Shown here: in pieces, positions 1 to 9,420 of the stretch
How positions within the stretch are numbered: position 1 is the first letter of the stretch
How the letters are laid out: each line of letters begins with the position of its first letter
Source of the DNA: Tubiluchus corallicola
Lineage: Eukaryota; Priapulida; Priapulimorpha; Priapulimorphida; Tubiluchidae
DNA: 64,000 nucleotides
Reading direction: 5' to 3'
NCBI GenBank assembly: GCA_030141605.1
Contig: JAQGDQ010000210.1
Coordinates: forward strand, 320,553 to 384,552
Made by a program: the position numbers and the translations under genes
The notes under the pieces: model-generated
What the model was told of the DNA's origin: nothing
The model's input: only the letters and a program-made list of their open reading frames with translations
Database searches by the model: none

Positions 1-325
<325 letters not shown>

Positions 326-893
326 ATCGTGTTTGCTTCACTGTCATTAGTAATCTTTCAAAGGAATAAAACTTGGAAACCAAATACCTGATGTTACATC
401 GCCAACTTGCTGATTCTAATATGTGCTCACTGATGAGTCACTCGCATTCAAATTTAAGGTAACAGATTTGGCTACCGCTGTGACAGGAATAGGGCACATG
501 TATGTAGTGGTAACCCTTAAACTACTCTGTCTAAAAAGGCTCCTACCAAAAACAGGATTGTACAAGCAAAAGCAAAAAAATTATTCTTGCATTACAAACT
601 GCAAAATTTCTCTTTGAAGTGCACTGAAATTAGGCTAACAAGAAACAATAGTGTTTATTCGACTGGCATGCTGAAATCGTCACCTTGTAGTGGATCCTCT
701 ACGTATAAGGCTACAAAACTAAAATCAAAATAAAATCAGTATTCTTGAAGGCGTGTTCATTTATGTAATGAGGATTGTACTGAGCCATCTATGGGGTTAA
801 CAGATGACATAACCGTCTCTCCTTTCAATGTACTTCCTTTGCCTCATTGAGGAGTAAGACACGGAGATTTCCTCAGCGTATTGTTACACAAAA
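326..893. other. 5' flank of the first gene
   Basis: AT-rich single-copy-looking sequence before the start codon of the secreted precursor gene. I see no convincing TATA box. A possible acceptor (TTTCCTCAG at 870-878) just before the start codon would fit an upstream noncoding exon, but this is inference. Confidence 0.4.
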
Positions 894-3800
894 ATGGCTT
901 CTACGGTGTTTCTGTTTTGCGTCTTCTTTGTGAGCTTTTCTGTGTTGATTGAACGAACTACTGGCCAAGATACTCAGGTAAGTAATCATCTACATGATTA
1001 CTTTCAACCTAGATGTTTTAAGATTCGTTCAGGTAAGTAATCATCTACATGAGTACTTTCAACCTAGATGTTTTAAGGTTCGTTCAGGTAAGTAATCATC
1101 TACATGAGTACTTTCAACCTAGATGTTTTAAGGTTCGTTCAGGTAAGTAATCATCTACATGAGTACTTTCAACCTAGATGTTTTAAGATTCGTTCTAGTA
1201 AGTAATCATCTACATGATTACTTTCAACCTAAATGTTTTAAGGTTCGTTCAGGTAAGTAATCATCTACATGATTACTTTCAACCTAGATGTTTTAAGATG
1301 CGTTCTTGTTTCAAGTGAGTGAACATCAGAACTGCAGGGTATAGCACACAAAGCCTTAACCACCACTGCTTGTGATATCTTAGCTGCATACGTGTTTGAA
1401 ATCCCCAATGCATGTAGTGTTTTAGTTGCATAAGCGTTTCAAACCATTATTGTTTGTGGTTAGCTAATTATGCTTCCACAAATTTCCAAGTTTGGTTTTG
1501 ACTCCTGCACTGCTTGTGGTGTACCAGCTACATAAGGGTTTGGTTTTTACTCCTGCATAGCTTGTGGTGTATGAGCTGCATAAGGGTTTGGTTTTTACTC
1601 CTGCACTGCTTGTGGTGTATCAGCTGCATAAGGGTTTGGCTTTTACTCCTGCACTGCTTGTGGTGTATGAGCTGCATAAGGGTTTGGTTTTTACTCCTGC
1701 AAGTAAGCATTGATCATGCACCGATATCCAGTGAATCAAACTTTCTAAATAATAGCCTACATAAACTATTATCACATGAAAGAAGTAAAATAAATGCAAC
1801 TTCAGACAAATAGCTGCGCTGCTATAAGGTTGCTGGCGTTGATATAATTCTTTTTAAATCCTAACACATTATAATAATAATTTCGTTTAGAACATAGTAC
1901 AAGAATAAGACCTTAAAGTAACTCAATACTTATTTCCAAGGTGGTCCCGATTATTATTGCCAGCACATTATTAAGCTAAAAATTAAATTTATTTATTCTG
2001 TTTGAAATCAAATTGGTTTATCTCATTTTTTCAGTGTTATTTATGGTTTAGGCAGTATAAGGATTTAGTATGTTTAATGTGAGCGTAGCTCAACCGTAGC
2101 GTGCTCGCTTACCACCCGTTGAGCGTAAATGGTAGCGTGGTCGCTTACCACCCATTGAGCGTAAATGGTAGCGCGGTCGCTTACCACCCGTTGATCGTAA
2201 ATGGTAGCGTAGTGGCTTACCACCCGTTGAGCGTAAATGGTAGCGTAGTGGCTTACCACCCGTTGAGCGTAAATGGTAGTGTGGTCGCTTACCACCCGTT
2301 GAGCGTAAATGGTAGCGTGGTTGCTTACCACCCGTTGAGCGTAAATGGTAGCGTGCTCGCTTACCACCCGTTGAGCGTAAATGGTAGCGCGGTCGCTTAC
2401 CACCCGTTGATCGTAAATGGTAGCGTGGTGGCTTACCACCCGAGAAGTCGCTACCATTGAGCTATGCTCACATTAAACATACTAGGTCCTTATACTGCCT
2501 AAACCGTCAACTGTCACGTTTTCTCCAATGAAATAACGTTTTATAAGGTCTAACTATAAATTATTAATCTAAATGCAAACGTCCTTGGAAAGACACGAGA
2601 ATTAAATATTGGAACGTGGCGAAGATAGGCCTACTTCTCCTGGCTCAGAGGATTTGTTTCGCTAATCAATAAATAATAGTAACATCCAATCTGCTATCTT
2701 ATTTAAAGAAGCCAATGAGAAGTTTTGTTACTACTGATAAATTATTTCTAATCTCAAGAAGCAAACATATTAGTTACAGTGTGATCAAAACGTTTTATAC
2801 AGGCTCCACGTGATTTCAGCAAAAAAACGCAGTTCAATATAATTGGATTTACAATAAACAATTGGATTGTTTATCATCATAGAAGCAAGCGGTACTGTGA
2901 TTAGTATAGTCAGGTATTATGTGGGGCGGTATTTGGGTGTGACCCCTTTTTTGCCTTGCTATATTGAATGTATTGTCATTTTAATAAATGACATTTTATC
3001 AACTAATTTCATTCTTTGTGGTTTTGCAAAAAAACTAGCTGGGTTCGGTCAGTTTTACGTTCAGGTCAGTTTTATGGACATTAGCTTACAAAAAAGACAT
3101 GTCGATCAGTCTACATTGCGCTACATAAACAGACTGAATTACTCCGATCACACATCTGCAGACTAAATAACTGAAGAGACTGAAACCACTTAAGTGTTCC
3201 AAATAGGTAAGATACTCTAATGGGAATAAGCTCATTATTTGCTGCAGGTAATGGTTGATACTCTTCCAATCGAAGTAATGGGCACTAAGTAGCTTTTCGT
3301 TTGTAGGACGTGTAAATAGAAAGATGAGCTTGTTAGCTTATTATTACTAAACGATAAGAGCATGAAGCTTTTCAATTACATATTACGGTTTTCTCTAACA
3401 GCTGTTGTGTGCTACTTGTAAAATGATTCAGCGTCCCTGGCAACAGAGCTGTAGAGTCGGCAGTAATTTACTGCTAAAGGAGTTGGCGTCGGAGTTGTTA
3501 AAACTTAGGGTTTTGGAGTTGGAGTCGGCAGTAAATTTACTGCTAAAGGAGTCGGCGTCTGAGTTGTTGAAACTTGGGGTTTTGGAGTCGGGGACTCGGG
3601 AGTACACTTATTGTTAGAGGAGTCGATGTTAAAATAAAATATAGTAAACTCAAACTCCAGTTACTTTTAAGTTTTAATGCATTTTTGCATAACGTCCCAT
3701 TTTGGGACTCTTTCGAATTGGTGTCTGTGCAGCTCGACTGTTTTTCGAGCATAAGAAGTAGTGATGAAATGCCACTGCAGCTAAACATTGACATTACTAT

Positions 3801-5575
3801 AAACTATTATTTAAAGGCAGGGGGGTTGGGGCTCCTAAAATTTTAGGAGCCGGAGTCGGTGCCAGAGTCTGGAGTTTAATGTACCGGCTCCACAGCCTTG
3901 CCTGGCAGAAAAGAAATGCAATAGTAAAGAACTCCCATGTACATCGTCATGCAGACCCACAGTAGAGAATATTAAACAAATGTGAAAAAATACATACGAG
4001 GCAACTGAGGATTAGTAATTGTAGAGAAAGTGCAGCAGATCAAAAATAATTTATTGTGATTTCACAATTTCACTCGAAATAAAATAATAAGTTGCAAAAC
4101 AGTTAAAGATAAAAGTAACTTCATTCCATTTTACAGGTATAAATTAAACAGGCTAGCTTTAAGCTTAGCAAGCCTTTTACATGTATATCACGCATTATTA
4201 AAGAGTGGTCTCATTTAATCAGTGGCTGCATGGAGAGTCAAATATAGACGTTTTCAGTAACCGGAAATTTATTTCTCCTTCAGATCTTATCCCTCTTTCT
4301 CCTCATCCGCTCCATTTATTTCCGATCTTTGTCCAAAAGTTAATTTTTTTCAATTCGCTACCTCCCAAGAGATTGTTGCAAAGAATATTATGCTTCCATC
4401 ACCGTTTACGTTACAGAAAGAGTCTTCACGCTCAAAGACAACCGATTTTCACGAAATTTGTGGAAGGAAGGATCATAGGACAGGAAAGAACTCATTAAAA
4501 TTCATGGTTCTGATGCGGATAATAAATTATATGTGTTATGAGATTCCTCCCTTCGTGCACTAGTATGGTATTCAGGCTTTTGGGGATTGTATAGTATTCC
4601 TTAATTAATTTTGGGGCTGGTAGATGCAATTAAATTAGTTTTTGTTAATTTTAGGATGGAGAAGCAGAGAATAATTATTTAACGACTTTCACGACAGAAG
4701 AAACAGCGTCTGGAAATGAAAATGCAACTGAAGAGTTAGTAGTGCAAGAGTTGCCCATTTCGCGACGGAAACGAAACTGCATTGCTTCAGACGGAGATCC
4801 AAGCTGCGCAAACAGAAGGAAAAGAAGAGCAGCCAGACGAACAAGAAGAGAAGATGGAGAAGCAGAGAATAATTATACAACGACTTTCACGACAGAAGAA
4901 ACAGTGTCTGGAAATGAAAATGCAACTGAAGAGTTAGTAGTGCAAGAGGTGCCCATTTCCCGACGGAAACGAAACTGCATTGCTTCAGACGGAGATCCAA
5001 GCTGCGCAAGCAGAAGAAAAAGAAGAGCAGCCAGACGAACAAGAAGAGAAGCTGATGAACAGGCAAACCCACAGCAGGGTCCAGCACCACAAGCTGCAGG
5101 TGGTCAACAGCAAGCTGCTGCAGCACAGCAAGCAGCAGCCATTGCACAAAGTGTCCAAGAAGCGGTCAAGCAGGAGACAAATGTTCTGGAAGCTGTTCAG
5201 GCAGCTGTTGTTGAGCAAATTATCAACGCGGTACAGAGCGGAGAAGCGGCAATTCTGCAACAATCTGGCGATGCCGTCGCGGCGGTGAAAGCGGAAAGCG
5301 AAGCAGACAAAGCCGGTTTGTTATCAAGCGAACGTCAGGCTATGGGACACATCTCCGAGCAGGCCCAAGCTGCTGCTGGTAGCATCGAGGAAGCAGAGGT
5401 TGAAGCTGAGGGCGCGATCAGAGCTCAAGGCGAAGAAGCTAAAGATGAAGTAAAGATGGAAGCCGATGTAGAGAAAGGCAATATTATGGCCATGGAAAAG
5501 AAAGCTGAAAATCTCATCAAGGAAGAAGAACGAAACCTGGAAAGAGCAGCAAAGAAAGCTGTTAATGCTCCATAA
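894..5575 (+). CDS. Secreted precursor with duplicated C-X8-C peptide block
   Basis: Two exons, 894-977 and 4655-5575, joined phase 0 across a GTAAGT donor and a TTTTAG acceptor, give 334 residues. Residues 1-28 look like a signal peptide with a hydrophobic run FLFCVFFVSFSVL. Residues 29-94 and 95-160 are two near-identical 66-residue blocks. Each has an acidic Thr-rich part, a multibasic RRKR, the short segment NCIASDGDPSCA (cysteines 70/79 and 136/145), then RRKRR and further dibasics. Furin or prohormone-convertase cutting would release two small peptides with a possible disulfide loop. Residues 161-334 are Ala/Gln-rich, then Ala/Glu/Lys-rich, likely amphipathic helix or coiled coil, ending NAP. 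No Gly amidation signal is visible. I do not recognise the family; a neuropeptide-like or defence-peptide precursor is an inference. A basic structural secreted protein is the alternative. Two AATAAA signals follow. Confidence 0.75.
978..1307 (+). repeat. Six 55-bp tandem repeats starting at the 5' splice site
   Basis: The unit starts GTAAGTAATCATCTACATGA and ends in TTCAG-like sequence, so each junction recreates a donor context (CAG|GTAAGT). GT positions are 978, 1033, 1088, 1143, 1198 and 1253; the copy at 1198 has CTA before GT. The first copy is the actual intron 1 donor of the secreted precursor gene. Confidence 0.9.
1360..1700 (+). repeat. 48-bp minisatellite in intron 1
   Basis: About 4.4 good copies (1491-1700) of a 48-bp unit with GCTTGTGGTGTA and GCATAAGGGTTTGG, with degenerate copies upstream to about 1360. 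The period is a multiple of three, so open frames of 16-residue period appear on both strands; I regard these as artefacts of the repeat. Confidence 0.88.
1701..2044. other. Intron 1 sequence without recognised features
   Basis: AT-rich, no repeat or coding signal that I can support. Confidence 0.5.
2045..2505. mobile_element. TIR element with internal 36-bp minisatellite
   Basis: Inverted termini of about 49 bp (2045-2093 and 2457-2505) start GGTTTAGGCAGTATAAGGA and match with few mismatches. They enclose about ten copies of a 36-bp unit containing CGCTTACCACCCGTTGAGCG and TAAATGGTAGCG. No clear target duplication is visible in the flanks. This fits a non-autonomous DNA transposon whose core has become a minisatellite. 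The 36-bp period leaves open frames on both strands, not taken as genes. Confidence 0.7.
2506..3435. other. Intron 1 sequence without recognised features
   Basis: AT-rich sequence. One 99-codon open frame at 2867-3166 lacks domain features or splice context. I see nothing else in it. Confidence 0.4.
3444..3900. mobile_element. hAT-like MITE with 8-bp target duplication
   Basis: The left end CAGAGCTGTAGAGTCGG and right end (reverse complement) CAAGGCTGTGGAGCCGG are inverted repeats. Flanks are CCTGGCAA (3436-3443) and CCTGGCAG (3901-3908), an 8-bp target duplication with one mismatch, as expected for hAT transposons. The inside is rich in GGAGTCGG motifs and holds a roughly 100-bp internal duplication (3463-3590). 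No transposase; non-autonomous. Confidence 0.75.
3909..4654. other. Distal part of intron 1
   Basis: AT-rich sequence up to the TTTTAG acceptor at 4649-4654. No features recognised beyond the acceptor. Confidence 0.45.
4655..5050 (+). repeat. 198-bp in-frame tandem duplication within exon 2
   Basis: Units 4655-4852 and 4853-5050 are both 198 bp (66 codons) and differ at only a few bases, for example Leu/Thr, Ala/Val, Leu/Val and Asn/Ser changes. Each starts at GATGGAGAAGCAGAG. The first unit begins exactly at the splice acceptor. High identity implies recent duplication or gene conversion. Confidence 0.9.
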
Positions 5576-5664
5576 GGTTCTCATATGTCGCTTGGTCATT
5601 ATCTCATTAAGCATGATATTATAAATACGAGGGTCATTATGGTTCAAATACTACAATTGTAGTA

Positions 5665-5716
5665 AATAAATAATAATAATAATTTGTAAGGTAAATAACT
5701 TGGTAACGTTAATAAA
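5665..5716 (+). terminator. Polyadenylation signals of the first gene
   Basis: AATAAA at 5665-5670 and again at 5711-5716, about 90 and 136 bp after the stop codon. Either could direct 3' end formation. Confidence 0.6.
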
Positions 5717-6195
5717 AGCGTGGATGAGCATTCAAACTTTAACATGCATTGGTAGGCGATATTTCTTTAACCGTTACTGTGGTTTAATAGTTAACTAAAC
5801 CAATTCTGAGGCAAGTCCTCATTTAAAACTCACATCACCAAATTGCAGAATTTCTAAATGTCATGAAAGTTCTACAGCGCATTGATTCACTCATAGTGCC
5901 ACTCTAACAGAAGTTTATTAAAAATTTCTATGCAGTGGCTACAAAAATTATACACATGTAGACAGACGTAGCAAAGACCTAATTTCGAAATTATTAATTA
6001 ATGGTGTATTCATTATATAGATATTTATAAAAGTAGGTTGTCATGGAAAGCCAATATCACTCAGGATGAGTTTGACAACATCAAATCAATGTGAACAGCT
6101 GGAAACTCCCCAGTCTGAGTATACCCGTCAACTTTTTTTGAATAATATAATTCCTTTTCTTTCTTCCTCTCGACTGTAGTGAAATAGTTAAAATA

Positions 6196-6230
<35 letters not shown>

Positions 6231-6924
6231 ATCTAAATTTCCGTAGCAAAATGGACAACAAGTGCAGTAGCTAACTTTTAGCACTAAAGACTTACTTCTT
6301 GAGCAGTAGGCTTACTTAAACTCCCCATGTGACTATTATAATAGACACTCAGATTTGGATCCGACAGCTTTATTTTTCATGAGATGCTTTATCATATTTT
6401 ATACTATTTTAGTAAACTCCGCACAGAAAATTCTCTACATTTGTCTTAATATCAGAATAAAGTTTGAGTTTGTCTTGAAATATTTTATAACGTGACAATT
6501 TGCGCTAACCGTACAAATAAAAGATTTAAAACAACATCGTATGAGTTTAGTTTGTTACATTGGAGGTACGTGCTTCAACGTGAAATCACTGAGAGACATA
6601 ACATATTATGCTCTCTTCACGTTTTGAACAATACGTTGTGTGCAGTACGAATATAGAAAACATAACAGTTGTTCCATATAGTTGTTTAGTAAAACTTACA
6701 GTGTGACGTTCTTATTCGTGAGGCTGTTTGTTTCTGATTCAGGTGCTTATTTACACACAAAATGGATCTTTCATTCTTGGCTGCCATTTAGATATTTAAA
6801 AGCATTACTGTGCTCAAAATACCAGTGTAGTTAGCTAATTTTTACAGATTGCACAGAGCTCTTTCACAAAAATCCGTTACAGTGTATTTTTCCAAAACCT
6901 TCTTCTGAATATTGCTTGCAATAT
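5717..6924. other. Intergenic, with a TG microsatellite
   Basis: AT-rich. A TG run lies at about 6197-6230. No coding or element signal otherwise. Confidence 0.5.
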
Positions 6925-7522
6925 TAACCCTTAAAGGAAGACAGGATGATTTTTCATGTCCGATAAAAAGTATACATTTTAACACGATTAATACTACAAA
7001 AGCGTTTCTGATAATTAAATAATAGATTAAAAGCTTAATTAACAGCGGGCGAGCCCAACTATTGATGACATCACAAATTAACATAATTTTCAACCACAAA
7101 GTTGTTTCACGGGCGTGTTGCACGTGTTTGCGAAAACGAAAATTGAAGTACAGTACTACAGTAAGATATCTACTGTGTTGTACTAAAACTAGACAAGTTT
7201 TAAGATAAGAATTCATTTTATAAATTACCGCTGTGCTCACGCATGAGCTGTCGAACGTGTGTAGCTCGTCACAAACTAACACATCTGAATTGAGACGTAC
7301 AGCACCTGTTTCTGTGCAATGCTTTCCGAAATGCAGGCGCTAGTGCCCGTCTAACCAGCGAATGGTAAAATGCATGTAACAGCGAAGAACTAGTGGCACG
7401 AATGAGAAATTGTTTGGTAATAATTCTTTCACGTCAGTCATTTTTGGAAAAATAGCATTTTTCTTTCAATATTTTAAAGAATAGATTGTTTTGACCTGCA
7501 GTTTAATATTGGGACCGGTTTT
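6925..7522 (+). mobile_element. Dispersed repeat family A, long copy
   Basis: Starts near TTAAAGGAAGACAGGATGATTTTTCA and runs about 590 bp to ACCGGTTT. The same sequence recurs at about 24525-25140 (long) and 17922-18256 (truncated), and its end forms both arms of the fold-back element at 61426-61735. It carries a minus-strand open frame also open in the other two copies. Likely a non-autonomous DNA element; class uncertain. Confidence 0.7.
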
Positions 7523-7765
7523 GCTTTAAAGGTTGACATCCCGTGACAGAATGTCGGAGTTTGTTCATCATGCTCACAGTCGTTATCATATGAGGACATT
7601 TTCTTATATTGATGCTATTCTTTCACATGTGTAGTTGTACGATTATGTGTCATTGTGTTTTTTTATTTATATCAATTATCTTTACTTGTTATTCTTGCTT
7701 ATTATCTTTAAATGCGAAGAAAATCTCACATTCTTACAGTTAACGTTATCCTTTAAATACAAGTT
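7523..7765. other. Intergenic spacer between family A and family B
   Basis: AT-rich; nothing recognised. Confidence 0.4.
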
Positions 7766-8181
7766 GGTTGGCATCCTTCTGTCTCGGAAGACAATGAAGT
7801 GTGCGCCAAGAGAGTCAGTTATTGATCACATTAATGGAGCTGCTGCGTCGACTGTGGCTGAGCAGTGCGATCCTTGAACGTCTCCAGGGCGCACGCCTGG
7901 GCAAGGTGTATGGAGGTCCTGAGTTGACCAGACAACAGGAACCCCCTCTCTTCCTCCCTGGTGTAGTCCAAAGGAAAGTGGAGCGATACGTTTGGCACCA
8001 GGTTGGCTACAGGAGCTGCCAGAGTCAGTGAGCACGCTGCACTGGTCCGCCTTCGGGGCTCCACTCCTGATTTGGAAGGTTTACTCCTCTATACATGGCC
8101 GTTGGGTCACTTGACCTCCGCCCTCTAGCCGTTGGCTGCCTGTGCAGCTCCTCCGCCTAGTGTCGAGATACAGTGTGGGCA
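7766..8181 (-). mobile_element. Dispersed repeat family B, copy without 5S head
   Basis: Shares with 20997-21330 the ends GGCATCCTTCTGTCTCGGAA (plus strand, low-coordinate end) and TAGTGTCGAGATACAGTGTG, with strong similarity between them. The other copy has a 5S rRNA-like head at its high-coordinate end; this one stops where that head would start, so it may be 5'-truncated. A minus-strand open frame starting MEPRRRTSAACSLT is seen in both copies, function unknown. Confidence 0.65.
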
Positions 8182-9233
8182 CAGTGATATAAGTAATCAT
8201 AATTAAAGTATTATTAATTTTCGCAGGAATGAATCATGAACTTGTTACAACGTGAATCCAAATGTGGCCAGAAAAAGCAGCGATCGTTGAATGACAAGCA
8301 TAATGTCTTAACCTATTCTACAAAATTTGTTCAAAATCATTTAAATTTTTGTATTTGTCCTTGCAAGGAATTTATGTTGATTATCAACGTGTTTGTACTA
8401 TAGTTTGTCAACTGAATGTTCATGGACATGCGAGACATTGTTTCAAAAATTAACAGATGCCCTCATTTAGATTCTTTTGATACTTGAACATAGGCTGTCA
8501 TTGCTGCACCCAAACAATAAATTATATTTGCTAGTTCCACGTACTCATACACATTTTAATTATTTGAGCGACTGTAACTGGTTGTTCGTTACGTGAACTG
8601 ACACAGAGGCGCCTCCGTTTTACTGCCCCCATTTGAACGAGAAAGTTGTCCGTATTCTGACGAAGTTTAGTTACAACTGAGCAGGTGATTGCAGGTGTTA
8701 TTCGCGCAGGGCGAGATGGCAATATCGCTTACTGCACTGTATGCATGATTCTGGCTTCTCTAGAAAGAGTGTCTATAGATTCTCGCCCTCCTTACTGTTC
8801 CTTTCATCCATCTACTTCATCCCTCCTTCACTTTGTCACCACTGTCATAATGTTCTCTGTTTCTCAATAACTTTACTTTTAATCAAGTAAAATAACTTCG
8901 TATATAAAGCATCCGCCAGACGTGAAGTACATGTATTTAAAATGAAACATATTTCTACATTAGGCAAACGCTTATGATTACTAGTGAATTATTTTTTTAT
9001 ATTTTAATGCCGACATCAATTGCTCAAGTTATGCCCGATAATGAGGGCAAAACTTTCTGTCGACAGATGAACAATCTTTCTGGTTACGTTTTTGTACGCA
9101 AGTTCTTAGTATAGATTTCGGCTTGTGAGCCTCTTATAAATCACTTACCACTTAGGAATTAACAGTACCGCCTGACTAGAGTTAAAGCATTCTCAAATAA
9201 ATTTTAGTTTGTAAACACTTAATATATATATAT
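8182..9233. other. Intergenic, nothing recognised
   Basis: Mixed-composition sequence with short, unsupported open frames only. Confidence 0.4.
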
Positions 9234-9235
9234 AG

Positions 9236-9257
9236 CTTGCCTGCCTGCCTGCCTGCC

Positions 9258-9337
<80 letters not shown>

Positions 9338-9420
9338 GGTCGGTCGGTCGGTGAGTCAGTCAGTCAGTCAGGCAAACAGGCAATTAGTCAGTTTCTTAAT
9401 CAGTAAGTCAGTCAGTCACC
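9236..9420. repeat. Tetranucleotide array CTGC / CTGT / CGGT / CAGT
   Basis: Successive blocks of CTGC, a long CTGT run, four CGGT and then CAGT units form a compound microsatellite. Confidence 0.95.

Noticed and set aside
978-1307. CRISPR-like or promoter repeat array
   Set aside because: Perfect tandem 55-bp units without spacers, starting at a splice donor.
2074-2460. CRISPR-like regular array
   Set aside because: The units are contiguous 36-bp repeats without unique spacers, inside a eukaryotic intron and a TIR element.
2867-3166. 99-codon frame in intron 1 of the first gene
   Set aside because: No splice junction phase or domain links it to the gene; AT-rich chance frame is likelier.
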